Assembly (NCBI GenBank): GCA_964597305.1
Contig: CAZQWU010000013.1
Span: forward strand, 1-30,207
DNA from: UBA7398 sp964597305
Lineage (GTDB): Bacteria > Actinomycetota > Actinomycetes > Nanopelagicales > Nanopelagicaceae
Reading direction: 5' to 3'
DNA length: 30,207 nucleotides
Within the stretch, counting starts at the first letter, position 1, and every line of letters begins with the position of its first letter. A program made the translations under genes and the position numbers. Shown here in pieces: positions 16,783 to 25,143 of this stretch. The notes beneath the pieces were generated by a model. That model searched no databases and was not told where the DNA came from. It was given only the letters and a program-made list of their open reading frames with translations.

Positions 16783-18116
16783 TATCGATCAACACCTCCC
16801 ATCACAGGATCAATTGAAGCAACCGAGGCGATGACGTCAGCGACTTGACCACCTTCACACATTGCTGCTGTTGATTGAAGATTATTAAAAGATGGATCGC
16901 GGAAATGAACTCGATAAGGATGTGTTCCACCATCCGAGACGATATGCGCACCCAATTCACCACGTGGCGATTCGACTGGTGAATACGCCTGACCAGCCGG
17001 AACACGGAATCCTTCGGTAACAAGCTTGAAGTGATGAATAAGAGCTTCCATTGAGGTGCCCATAATTTCACGGATGTGGCTCAGTGAATTTCCTAGACCA
17101 TCTGCACCTAACGCAAGTTGTGCTGGCCAGGCAATTTTTTTATCTGCAACCATTACCGGCGCACCATCGAGCGCATCAAGTTTGTCGCAGCATTGTTCAA
17201 TAATTCGTAATGATTGCTCGAGTTCACCAACTCTCACTAAGAATCGACCATATGAATCTGCTGAATCATTTGTGACAACATCGAATTCATAATTCTCATA
17301 GCCACAATACGGTTGATTTTTTCGAAGGTCCCACGGCATGCCGGTCGCACGAAGGATTGGTCCGGTTATTCCTAATGTTGTACAGCCAGCAAGATCCAAA
17401 TATCCAACATCTTTCATTCGTTTCATCCAGATGCTATTTCCCACCAATAATTTTGCATTATCTTTAAATGAGGTGCGCATTTCTTTAACATCTTCTCGGA
17501 TGCGTTCGACCGAACCAGCTGGCAAATCTTGTTGAACTCCGCCAGGTCGAATGTAGGCCATATTCATTCGCAGTCCTGAAGCCGATTCAAAAATATCAAG
17601 TACGCGTTCCCGGTCGCGGAAAGCGAAAAACACTGGCGTTAATGCACCGAGTTCTAACGCACCCGTTCCTAACGCAACCATATGCGAAGAAATTCGATTG
17701 AGTTCCATCATCATCACTCGGATAACCGAAGCACGTTCGGGGATGTCTTCGGTGATTCCCAATAGTTTTTCAACGGCGAGACAATATGCAGTCTCATTAA
17801 AAATAGGCGATAAGTAATCCATCCGAGTTACGAAAGTGACACCTTGTGTCCACGTGCGATACTCGCAGTTTTTCTCAATACCTGTATGGAGGAAACCGAT
17901 TCCAGCACGAGCCTCAGTTACTGTCTCGCCTTCAAGCTCCAATATCAAACGAAGTACACCGTGGGTTGACGGATGTTGTGGCCCCATATTGACGACCACA
18001 CGCTCTTCTTTTGTTTTTCCAATTTCAGTAACGAGCGAATCCCAATCACCACCGGTGACAGAATAAACAGTTCCCTCTGTTGTTTCACGAGTTGACGCGT
18101 AGGGATCAAAACTCAT
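16782..18116 (-). CDS. nuoD: NADH-quinone oxidoreductase subunit D
   Basis: 444 residues. Strongly conserved 49-kDa-type subunit that, with NuoB, forms the quinone-reduction site. The GPQHPSTHG loop at 45-53 includes the quinone-site histidine, and the C-terminal end MGGVDR is the family terminus. Segments such as LHTGIEKNCEYRTWTQGVTF and RMDYLSPIFNETAYCLAVEK match actinobacterial NuoD nearly word for word. It has the [NiFe]-hydrogenase large-subunit fold but lacks that enzyme's metal-binding cysteines. NuoC is a separate gene here, unlike the fused NuoCD of E. coli. It overlaps nuoC by four bases (ATGA). Confidence 0.98.
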   Translation of the reverse strand: MSFDPYASTRETTEGTVYSVTGGDWDSLVTEIGKTKEERVVVNMGPQHPSTHGVLRLILELEGETVTEARAGIGFLHTGIEKNCEYRTWTQGVTFVTRMDYLSPIFNETAYCLAVEKLLGITEDIPERASVIRVMMMELNRISSHMVALGTGALELGALTPVFFAFRDRERVLDIFESASGLRMNMAYIRPGGVQQDLPAGSVERIREDVKEMRTSFKDNAKLLVGNSIWMKRMKDVGYLDLAGCTTLGITGPILRATGMPWDLRKNQPYCGYENYEFDVVTNDSADSYGRFLVRVGELEQSLRIIEQCCDKLDALDGAPVMVADKKIAWPAQLALGADGLGNSLSHIREIMGTSMEALIHHFKLVTEGFRVPAGQAYSPVESPRGELGAHIVSDGGTHPYRVHFRDPSFNNLQSTAAMCEGGQVADVIASVASIDPVMGGVDR

Positions 18117-18748
18117 CGATAACTCCTCCGATTCTCTGGTGGTGGAGTTGTCGCACCGTGGTACTCAACTGGAATACCTCCGAGTGGGTAATCTTTTCGT
18201 TGTGGGTGACCCTGCCAATCGTCGGGCATCAATATTCGAGTCAACGCTGGGTGGCCATCAAAAATAATTCCAAACATGTCCCATGTTTCGCGCTCATGCC
18301 AATTGGTTCCGCCCCACACTTCAACTAGCGATTGAATGTGCGGATTCGAATCCGGTAGCGCAACTTCAACTCGAATTCTTCGGTTATACGTCATTGACAG
18401 TAAGTGGTACACAACATGAAGTTCACGATCTTTTTCTTCTGGGTAATGAACCCCGCTCACGGAAAGGCACATTTCAAACCGCAACGTTTCAGTATCGCGC
18501 AGTGCTTTCGCAATTGAAAAAATATGTTCTTTCTTAACAAATAAAGTTAATTCACCTCGATCGACAACGATCCGTTCGATTGCTTCATGAAAACTTGGAA
18601 ATGCTCGCTCCAAATCATCTGCAACATCATCGAAATAGGAACCGAAAGGGCGTTCGGATGAACCAGGTTTCACCGTAGTGCGAACCAATCCGCCGTACCC
18701 TGACGTATCCCCTGTCCCCTTCACGCCAAAAGCGCCTCTGTTTTCCAT
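18113..18748 (-). CDS. nuoC: NADH-quinone oxidoreductase subunit C
   Basis: 211 residues. It contains the 30-kDa subunit signature near the C-terminus: ERETWDMFGIIFDGHP followed by LMPDDWQGHPQRKDYPLGG. It is a structural part of the peripheral arm next to NuoD and NuoB. The first 35 or so residues are glycine-rich and variable, which is usual in actinobacterial NuoC. The ATG at 18748 shares one base with the nuoB stop, and the TGA overlaps nuoD by four bases. Confidence 0.96.
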   Translation of the reverse strand: MENRGAFGVKGTGDTSGYGGLVRTTVKPGSSERPFGSYFDDVADDLERAFPSFHEAIERIVVDRGELTLFVKKEHIFSIAKALRDTETLRFEMCLSVSGVHYPEEKDRELHVVYHLLSMTYNRRIRVEVALPDSNPHIQSLVEVWGGTNWHERETWDMFGIIFDGHPALTRILMPDDWQGHPQRKDYPLGGIPVEYHGATTPPPENRRSYR

Positions 18749-19305
18749 TACTGCGCTCCAAATACTGGCAATTGATGGGTTGGTTTGGCAGAGAGCGCAG
18801 CGGCTTCAACTTCGCGAATAACAGCTTCTCGATTGACACCTAATTTTGAATTTTTAATTGATTCGTGCAATTTAATAATGGCATCCATCAACATTTCAGG
18901 TCGAGGCGGGCATCCAGGTAGATAAATATCAACCGGAACAATGTGATCAACGCCTTGCACAATCGCGTAATTGTTAAACATTCCACCCGAAGATGCACAA
19001 GCACCCATTGCTAAGACCCATTTAGGTTCTGACATCTGGTCATACACTTGGCGTAGAACTGGTGCCATTTTGTTAGACACGCGACCTGCAACAATCATTA
19101 AATCTGCTTGACGTGGTGATCCGCGAAATACTTCCATACCAAAACGCGAGAGATCATGGCGAGCTGTTGTTACTGCCATCATTTCAATTGCACAACAGGC
19201 AAGTCCAAACGTCGCTGGCCAGAGCGAATTCTTGCGAATGTAACCAGCAAGCTTTTCAACAGTTGTGAGAAGAAACCCGCTCGGTAATTTTTCTTCGAGA
19301 CCCAT
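18748..19305 (-). CDS. nuoB: NADH-quinone oxidoreductase subunit B (cluster N2)
   Basis: 185 residues. The N2 4Fe-4S cluster, last in the chain before quinone, is bound by the tandem Cys37-Cys38 (ACCAIEMM), Cys103 (GACASSGG) and Cys132 (GCPPRPE), all present. The frame is open three codons further to GTG 19314, but ATG 19305 is chosen: actinobacterial homologues begin MGLEE, and this start gives the TAATG one-base overlap with nuoA that recurs throughout the operon. Confidence 0.97.
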   Translation of the reverse strand: MGLEEKLPSGFLLTTVEKLAGYIRKNSLWPATFGLACCAIEMMAVTTARHDLSRFGMEVFRGSPRQADLMIVAGRVSNKMAPVLRQVYDQMSEPKWVLAMGACASSGGMFNNYAIVQGVDHIVPVDIYLPGCPPRPEMLMDAIIKLHESIKNSKLGVNREAVIREVEAAALSAKPTHQLPVFGAQ

Positions 19306-19664
19306 TAATCCCACTCGAGTCCGCCGCGACGCCAGACGTAGGCGTACGCAACAAATACTGTTCCCATGAAAAGTAACATTTCGACAAGACCAAAGAGACC
19401 TAGTTGATCAAATGTCACAGCCCATGGATACAAGAAAACTATTTCAATATCGAAAATAATAAAGAGCATTGCTGTTAAGAAATATTTCACGGGAAAACGT
19501 CCACCACCAACTGCTTGTGGACTTGGTTCAATGCCACATTCGTACGCTGACAGTTTCGCTCGGTTATAACGCTTTGGACCGGTCAGCGCTGCGGCTACCA
19601 CCGAAAATGCTGCGAATCCAAAACCGATAGCGCCAATGACAAGGATTGGTACATATGCCGACAC
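19305..19664 (-). CDS. nuoA: NADH-quinone oxidoreductase subunit A
   Basis: 119 residues, three membrane helices. It has the NuoA signature YECGIEP at 41-47 and AMLFIIFDIEIVFLYPWA at 65-82, with the acidic residues of the second helix. The subunit lies at the junction of the peripheral and membrane arms near the quinone channel. It is the first gene of the nuo run. The start is GTG at 19664, six bases after a TAAGAT box and without a Shine-Dalgarno sequence, which suggests a leaderless mRNA. Confidence 0.96.
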   Translation of the reverse strand: MSAYVPILVIGAIGFGFAAFSVVAAALTGPKRYNRAKLSAYECGIEPSPQAVGGGRFPVKYFLTAMLFIIFDIEIVFLYPWAVTFDQLGLFGLVEMLLFMGTVFVAYAYVWRRGGLEWD

Positions 19665-19676
19665 GCTTGAATCTTA
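19665..19676 (-). promoter_or_regulatory. Candidate leaderless promoter -10 (TAAGAT) for nuoA operon
   Basis: The 36-base gap between menG and nuoA contains TAAGAT (19676-19671) followed by TCAAGC and then the nuoA GTG. In Actinobacteria a TANNNT box ending 6-8 bases before the start codon is the usual form of a leaderless promoter. No good -35 is visible (TTTCCT at the expected place), and no Shine-Dalgarno sequence precedes the GTG. The same TAAGAT-N6-start arrangement precedes the small gene at 26999. Confidence 0.5.
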
Positions 19677-19700
19677 GGCGAGGCGCAATAAAGAGGAAAA

Positions 19701-20408
19701 TTAACGGGCTTTGACCCCTATGTGAACTGCGACAACTCCGCCCGTCATATTCACATAGTGGACATCGTGCCAACCCGAGATCGTCATATCTGCCGCCAAA
19801 GCCTCCTGATCTGGCCATGCTCGTATTGACTCTGCAAGATAGACATAAGCCTCAGGATGAGACGTAGTTTTTCGCGCGATTGCCGGTAGCGCTTTCATCA
19901 AGTAATTCATATAAATGAATCGAAATGGTGGAAAAACGGGTTGTGAAAATTCCACCACGAAAATTTTTCCGCCAGGTTTCGTCACTCTCAGCGCTTCCAC
20001 GAGAGCTTTTTTATAATCATGGGTATTACGTAGGCCAAACGAAATTGTGGTGGCGTCAAAATAATTATTTGAGAAAGGGAGCGCTAAGGCATCACCATGG
20101 ACAAAATCTACGTACGGGCGTCGTTTTCTTCCGGCTTCCAACATTCCTTCAGAAAAATCTAACGCGGTAACTGCAGCACCTTTTTTTGCTAGTGGCTCAC
20201 TCGATGATCCAGTTCCAGCTGCAAGATCAAGAATTCTCATACCAGATTTTGGATTAATCATTTTTGTCACGCGTTTACGCCAACGCTTTGTTTGACCGAG
20301 ACTCAAAATATCGTTAGCGATGTCATAGCGGCGAGCTACTGCGTCAAACATGGCCGCAACGTCTTCAGGATTCTTATTGAGATCCGCTCGGCTATTTTCT
20401 GAGTTCAC
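19701..20408 (-). CDS. menG: Demethylmenaquinone methyltransferase
   Basis: 235 residues from GTG 20408. SAM-dependent methyltransferase of the UbiE/MenG family that methylates demethylmenaquinone, the final step of menaquinone synthesis. The signatures VAAMFDAVARRYDIANDILS (17-36), the SAM-binding DLAAGTGSSS (61-70), FGLRNTHDYKKAL and VTKPGGKIFVVEFSQP are present. Without a ubiquinone pathway here, MenG is the sensible name. The frame stays open to another GTG at 20441 (11 more residues), but the shorter start matches actinobacterial homologues. AGGAGA lies almost against GTG 20408, which is unusually close. It lies just upstream of nuoA in the same direction. Confidence 0.93.
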   Translation of the reverse strand: MNSENSRADLNKNPEDVAAMFDAVARRYDIANDILSLGQTKRWRKRVTKMINPKSGMRILDLAAGTGSSSEPLAKKGAAVTALDFSEGMLEAGRKRRPYVDFVHGDALALPFSNNYFDATTISFGLRNTHDYKKALVEALRVTKPGGKIFVVEFSQPVFPPFRFIYMNYLMKALPAIARKTTSHPEAYVYLAESIRAWPDQEALAADMTISGWHDVHYVNMTGGVVAVHIGVKAR

Positions 20409-20433
20409 TCTCCTATCTTTGCGGTAGTACGCT
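20404..20433 (+). promoter_or_regulatory. Candidate promoter for menF (TTCACT / TACGCT)
   Basis: TTCACT at 20404-20409 and TACGCT at 20428-20433 are separated by 18 bases, placing a start of transcription near 20440 and leaving a leader of about 30 bases that contains a GAGGAA ribosome binding site before the menF ATG. The 9-base string GTACGCTGA also occurs upstream of yajQ, where a TTCA-type -35 lies at the same 18-base distance. The element overlaps the 5' end of the divergent menG gene. Motif-based only. Confidence 0.3.
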
Positions 20434-20470
20434 GATGTCACAAATCTAAGGAATTGACCGAGGAATTTTT

Positions 20471-21685
20471 ATGCGAATAACGACCGAGATACTTGGCGAA
20501 CATCCGCCACTTCTCGATATCGATATTCACAACCTGCCAGTTACCTCCTGGGTTCGAAATAACGAGGGGTTGATTGGGTTTGGCGAATATAAACGCCACA
20601 CAGTAAGTGGCTCAGATCGTTTTGAAAAAGCTCGAACGTGGTGGCGAAATGAGCTTCAACAATTAGAGATTCATAACAATGTGCACGGTAGCGGAACGGG
20701 CCCTGTTCTCTTTGCATCCTTTTCTTTCTCCGATGCCGAGGAATCTGTTCTCATCATTCCGGAGATTGTTATTGGTCAGAAGAGCGGCAAATCATGGATT
20801 ACATGGCTGGGTCAACACCAGCCCGATGTGTCGCCACTACCGAATAAAGCTCAACCACTCCATCTGCGCTGGAGCGGAAGTAATGGTGATGAATGGCGAT
20901 TGCGAGTTTCACGCGCTATCGCTGCTATTAAAAATAATGATGTTGAAAAAGTTGTCCTTGCGCGCTTTATTGATTGTGCAACCGACAGCCCCATCGATAG
21001 TCGACGGATCATGCGAAATCTCGCTTCTGACTATCCCACCACGTGGATTTTTTCACTTGCTGGACTTATCGGCGCAACTCCAGAACTACTTGTCAGACTT
21101 TCTAAATCGCTCGTCACCTCGCGCATCCTTGCTGGAACTATTAGGAAAACTGGTGATGATGAAAAAGATTTAGCGCTGGCAGCTTCACTTGCGCGATCAT
21201 CGAAAGATTTAGAAGAACATGAATACGCAGTTCGATCAGTAGGTGATGCGCTTGCACCACTGTGTTCGTCAACTAACATTCCCGAATCACCGTTCGTTCT
21301 TCACTTAGCTAACGTTATGCATCTTGCAACAGACGTCACGGGAGTCCTCAATGATTCGGCACATGAGGCTGATATTTTTGAATTAGTAAAACGACTCCAT
21401 CCTTCAGCGGCGGTTTGCGGAACACCCACGCCACAAGCGCGCCAACTCATCACGAACATCGAAGGAATTTCTCGTGGTCGTTATGCCGGACCTATTGGGT
21501 GGATCGATGCGCGTGGCGATGGTGAATTAGGGATTGCGCTTCGCTGTGGGCAGATCGATAAAACACATACCAGTATGCGTTTATTTGCTGGTTGCGGAAT
21601 TGTGAGTGAGTCAGATCCACAAAGTGAATATGCCGAAAGCCAAGCAAAACTCTTACCAATGCGTACCGCTTTAGAGAACCACTAA
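20471..21685 (+). CDS. menF: Isochorismate synthase
   Basis: 404 residues of the chorismate-binding (MenF/EntC/DhbC) family. It converts chorismate to isochorismate, the first step of the classical menaquinone pathway. Conserved parts include EKVVLAR in the core, LIGATPELLVRLS, RILAGTIRKT, LHPSAAVCGTPTPQA, the YAGPIGWIDARGDGELGIALR block and the C-terminal AGCGIVSESDPQSEYAES with its Mg-binding glutamates. The operon context of men genes argues for menaquinone rather than siderophore or salicylate synthesis. A GAGGAA lies about five bases before the ATG. The 3' end overlaps the 3' end of the convergent menD by 15 bases. Confidence 0.94.
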   Translation: MRITTEILGEHPPLLDIDIHNLPVTSWVRNNEGLIGFGEYKRHTVSGSDRFEKARTWWRNELQQLEIHNNVHGSGTGPVLFASFSFSDAEESVLIIPEIVIGQKSGKSWITWLGQHQPDVSPLPNKAQPLHLRWSGSNGDEWRLRVSRAIAAIKNNDVEKVVLARFIDCATDSPIDSRRIMRNLASDYPTTWIFSLAGLIGATPELLVRLSKSLVTSRILAGTIRKTGDDEKDLALAASLARSSKDLEEHEYAVRSVGDALAPLCSSTNIPESPFVLHLANVMHLATDVTGVLNDSAHEADIFELVKRLHPSAAVCGTPTPQARQLITNIEGISRGRYAGPIGWIDARGDGELGIALRCGQIDKTHTSMRLFAGCGIVSESDPQSEYAESQAKLLPMRTALENH

Positions 21686-23254
21686 CTCCATATATTTTTT
21701 ATTGACAGCAGCGAGATTGTCAGCATTAATTTCCCTGCCTGGCATCGAGGCGACAATGACGCGGATTCCAGAAGAATAGTGCGCAATTTCGTGTCGCAAA
21801 TCCGAAAGGGATTTTATGACGGTGCTTGCAACGCCAAAACTCGAAGCAATTTTCGCTATATCTAAATGATGTGGGGTGCCAAATATTTTTTCAAAACCAG
21901 GGACGCCACGTTGAGGCAATGTCGAAAAAATCCCACCACCATTGTTATCAATAACTACGATACAGAGATTCACAGCCTCGGGATTTGCTAATGCTGAAAT
22001 ATCATGAAGAAACGCTAAGTCCCCTATGACGGCAAAAGTTTTTTCATGTTGTGTTGCAATACCCATGGCTGTTGAAATGTTTCCATCAATACCGGCTAAG
22101 CCTCGATTGGCATAGGTTGTAATTCCATCTCGTGGAGTTGCAAAGCTTTCGATATCGCGTATTGGCCGAGATGAGGCGATAAATAATGCGGAGTCATTGT
22201 GAAGTTCTTCGGCGAGAGACTGCGCTACATGTGCCTCGCACCACTCCGGTAATTCGCTGAGTGACTTTGCTGCTAAAGCTTCATAACGTTGCCACTCGCT
22301 ATGCCAAGCTTCGAATCTCGTCAAATTTCCTTTTGATTCTGGAATTAATTGTGGAATCGAGAGGAATTTCTCATCAGCATTTCGCTCGGTATCGATCGAT
22401 TCAAGTCTCGGATCAATAACAATCTGGTGTTGTGCCATAGCTATATAGGAATTTAGCGCCCGTGAGAGCGTAGTTCTTCCGAAAACAATGACTGTTTCTG
22501 GTTGCAACTTTTCTCGCACATGTGGTGAAGCAAGAATTATCGGTGCGTGCGCAATGGCGCTGCGAAATGAAAGCGGATCCTCGGCGATCAGTGGCGCATT
22601 TATCGCTGATGCAAAGTCAACTATTTCCGCCACGGAAAAACCAGCCCGATCATGTCCAACAATAAGGACGTTACGGTCAGTGAGTAACGTTAATTCTTGC
22701 GGGTGCGGTTTTACTTGAATGGGTTCTGAAATGTGAAGGCCAGATAACCAATCATGTGTTTCTGTATCAAGAAGTGGTTCATCAAATTGCACGTTAATAT
22801 GAAGTGGTCCAGATTCATTGAAGAATTTCTTTATGTCAAGAGGTGAAGCGCTATCGATGCTGTGTCGAACAAAATCAAAGAAAATATCTTTTTGATTTGT
22901 TGTTTGATTCGCTCCGGTATTGCGCAATCGTGCAGGTCGATCTGCTGACAAAATCAGCAATTTGAGATTTGAGTGATGTGCTTCAAGTACCGCAGGAAAA
23001 TAATTAGCGAGCGCTGTGCCACTCGTACAAATTACTGGGACGTAGCGTTGCGTTGCTTTCGCAATTCCTAGAGCAAAAAAAGCGGCCGAACGTTCATCAA
23101 TTCGCACATGGAGGTCTATAAGACCACGTTCTTCTGCTTCATAAAGCGCAGTCGATAACGGTGCATTCCGCGAGCCTGGTGAAAGTACGAAATCGCTAAT
23201 TCCTAATTCGATGAGTTGGCGAATTGTGTGGCGAGCAAGTTTGACTGAATTCAT
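21671..23254 (-). CDS. menD: 2-succinyl-5-enolpyruvyl-6-hydroxy-3-cyclohexene-1-carboxylate synthase
   Basis: 527 residues. A thiamine-diphosphate enzyme that joins 2-oxoglutarate to isochorismate. The N-terminal ThDP domain has SPGSRNAPLS (25-34) and the catalytic Glu54 in RIDERSAAFFALG; further on come CTSGTALANYFPAV and ADRPARLRNTGANQT. The C-terminal ThDP/Mg motif is GDLAFLHDISAL ... VIDNNGGGIFS. The open frame extends 25 codons upstream to 23329, but this would overlap menC; ATG 23254 gives an ATGA four-base overlap with the menC stop and the usual N-terminus. It is the last gene of menB-menC-menD. Confidence 0.95.
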   Translation of the reverse strand: MNSVKLARHTIRQLIELGISDFVLSPGSRNAPLSTALYEAEERGLIDLHVRIDERSAAFFALGIAKATQRYVPVICTSGTALANYFPAVLEAHHSNLKLLILSADRPARLRNTGANQTTNQKDIFFDFVRHSIDSASPLDIKKFFNESGPLHINVQFDEPLLDTETHDWLSGLHISEPIQVKPHPQELTLLTDRNVLIVGHDRAGFSVAEIVDFASAINAPLIAEDPLSFRSAIAHAPIILASPHVREKLQPETVIVFGRTTLSRALNSYIAMAQHQIVIDPRLESIDTERNADEKFLSIPQLIPESKGNLTRFEAWHSEWQRYEALAAKSLSELPEWCEAHVAQSLAEELHNDSALFIASSRPIRDIESFATPRDGITTYANRGLAGIDGNISTAMGIATQHEKTFAVIGDLAFLHDISALANPEAVNLCIVVIDNNGGGIFSTLPQRGVPGFEKIFGTPHHLDIAKIASSFGVASTVIKSLSDLRHEIAHYSSGIRVIVASMPGREINADNLAAVNKKYMELVVL

Positions 23255-24258
23255 TTCCAGTTCCCACTCTCCTTTTCGAGCCACTCTGGTGCGCCACAGT
23301 GCCACGTATTTCTTATCCGATCCTGCCACCAGGAAAAACGTTCGTCACTAGCTTTGAGAGTTTCGAGCGCATTCGGATCAGGAATAAGTGACTCCACCGT
23401 GATGCTGCCGTTAACTATTGAAATGTCAGCGACATCGAATTGAAGTAATGATCCAGTTCCAAGTCCGCAGGCATGATGAAGCTCAGGCAGTGCAGCGGCC
23501 AGTTTCAATTCATAACTAAGGCCAATAGCGGATTCAAGTGCGCTTGAGACCACAGTGGGTAAACCATGATGGCGAGCAAGATTAAGTGAGCGGCGAATTC
23601 CACCAAGTGGTGCAACTTTGAGAATCATAACGTCGAGCGCCTCGGAAACCATTACTGAAAATGGATCAGGTGCTTTACGAAATATTTCATCTCCAGCGAT
23701 TTTCACTGGCACGGTTAATGTTTCTTTCAGGTCACGTAATTCATTGACGGTAGTACATGGTTGCTCCACATATTCCAGTGTGGGACCAAGCAATTCATAC
23801 ATCGCATTGATCGTATTTCGTGCGTGATCTACTGACCATGCACCATTAACGTCAATTCGAATGTGCGATTGTGGTGAAAGAGCATTAACCCACGCTACTC
23901 GTGCGAGATCTCGTTGAAGATCTGTGCCCACTTTAATTTTGACGGTAGTCGCACCGGGAAACCAATTCAATATTCTTTCGATCTCTTTTCGATCATCAAC
24001 TTCAGGCATTGTTGCGTTGATGGGAATCGAATTACGATTCAGTGAAACAGGTGGAGCGAAGGCAGCCTCGATGCCACTCATGAGCCACGGTAAAGATTCT
24101 TTCTCATCATATTCAAGAAATGGCGAAAATTCCGCCCAGCCAAACGGACCTTTAAAGAGCGCAATTTCACGCGATGTAATTCCACGAAATGTGGTTCGAG
24201 TGGGAATTGAAATTACGTGAAGTGTCGAGAGAATTTCTTGAAGAATGTTCTCGCTCAT
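23251..24258 (-). CDS. menC: o-Succinylbenzoate synthase
   Basis: 335 residues of the enolase superfamily. It dehydrates SHCHC to o-succinylbenzoate. The catalytic set is intact: KIK with Lys107 and Lys109, metal ligands Asp136 (DVNGAW), Glu165 (VEQPC) and Asp190 (GDE), and the opposing Lys214 (ILKVAP). It starts six bases after the menB stop and overlaps menD by four bases. No clear ribosome binding site is visible, so translation may depend on the upstream gene. Closely related muconate-type enzymes are an alternative by fold, but the neighbours settle the assignment. Confidence 0.94.
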   Translation of the reverse strand: MSENILQEILSTLHVISIPTRTTFRGITSREIALFKGPFGWAEFSPFLEYDEKESLPWLMSGIEAAFAPPVSLNRNSIPINATMPEVDDRKEIERILNWFPGATTVKIKVGTDLQRDLARVAWVNALSPQSHIRIDVNGAWSVDHARNTINAMYELLGPTLEYVEQPCTTVNELRDLKETLTVPVKIAGDEIFRKAPDPFSVMVSEALDVMILKVAPLGGIRRSLNLARHHGLPTVVSSALESAIGLSYELKLAAALPELHHACGLGTGSLLQFDVADISIVNGSITVESLIPDPNALETLKASDERFSWWQDRIRNTWHCGAPEWLEKESGNWK

Positions 24259-24264
24259 AAGAAG

Positions 24265-25143
24265 TTAAGGACGTTTTGGAAATTTATCAAAATTTGGTGG
24301 ACGCTTTTCTTGATACGCGTTGCGTCCCTCTTGCCCTTCTTCTGTTAAATAAAAGAGCAATGTGGCATCACCAGCTAATTGCTGTACACCTGCCAGACCA
24401 TCATCCGCTGCATTGAGTCCTGCTTTAAGGAGGCGAAGGGCCATCGGTGAATGTCGTAGCATCTCTCGACACCAGGAAACTGTTTCTGCTTCTAGCTCTT
24501 CTACTGGCACGACCGCGTTAACCAATCCCATATTAAGTGCTTCATAGGCATCATATTGGCGACACATAAACCAAATTTCGCGCGCTTTTTTCTGGCCAAC
24601 ATGGCGCGCGAGTAAACCCGCGCCATATCCGCCATCAAATGAACCCACCATTGGTCCGGTCTGACCAAACTTTGCATTCTCTGCAGCGATTGTCAGATCG
24701 CAAACAACATGAAGGACATGGCCTCCACCGATTGCCCATCCGGCAACCATGGCAACGACAGGCTTCGGTGTACGGCGAATTTGAATTTGCAGATCTAAAA
24801 CATTAAGTCGACCAATTCCTTTTTTACCTAACGCATCACTTCCTATGTATCCATCATCTCCGCGCACATTGATATCGCCGCCTGAACAGAAGGCTTCGTT
24901 TCCGGCACCGGTAAAAATGATGACGCCGACTCGATCATCATCACGCGCCATACTGAAAGCACTTTGTAATTCGGCAAGAGTTTCGGGGCGAAATGCATTG
25001 TGAACGTCAGGGCGATTAATTGTTATCTTCGCCATTCCTTCAGCAATCTCATAGTGAACATCCGTAAAACTTTCGCTTCCCGCTGCACGAGTCCACTGAG
25101 GAATTGTTCGCGCACCAGGTTCTCGTTTAATCGGCTTGCTCAT
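24265..25143 (-). CDS. menB: 1,4-Dihydroxy-2-naphthoyl-CoA synthase
   Basis: 292 residues from ATG 25143. A crotonase-fold enzyme that cyclises o-succinylbenzoyl-CoA. The oxyanion-hole and active-site segments are NRPDVHNAFRP (43-53), FCSGGD (85-90), AIGGGHVLHVVCDL (137-150) and QTGPMVGSFDGGYG (161-174). Gly163 stands where mycobacterial-type MenB has an aspartate, so this is the type that uses bound bicarbonate as the base (E. coli, Bacillus). The C-terminus YLTEEGQEGRNAYQEKRPP also resembles those proteins. A frame extension of 11 residues to 25176 is rejected because ATG 25143 lies seven bases after a TAGGCT box, fitting a leaderless start. First gene of menB-menC-menD. Confidence 0.95.
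   Translation of the reverse strand: MSKPIKREPGARTIPQWTRAAGSESFTDVHYEIAEGMAKITINRPDVHNAFRPETLAELQSAFSMARDDDRVGVIIFTGAGNEAFCSGGDINVRGDDGYIGSDALGKKGIGRLNVLDLQIQIRRTPKPVVAMVAGWAIGGGHVLHVVCDLTIAAENAKFGQTGPMVGSFDGGYGAGLLARHVGQKKAREIWFMCRQYDAYEALNMGLVNAVVPVEELEAETVSWCREMLRHSPMALRLLKAGLNAADDGLAGVQQLAGDATLLFYLTEEGQEGRNAYQEKRPPNFDKFPKRP

Noticed and set aside
20679..21173. 164-codon forward open frame inside menF
   Set aside because: Out-of-frame within the menF coding region on the same strand; the menF frame carries all conserved motifs.
21683..21705. T-run after menF as an intrinsic terminator
   Set aside because: A run of T follows the stop, but only a four-base stem (TTAG/CTAA) precedes it, and the sequence is menD coding sequence.
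23255..23329. 25-codon N-terminal extension of menD
   Set aside because: It lies over the conserved end of menC; homologues begin near the chosen ATG 23254.
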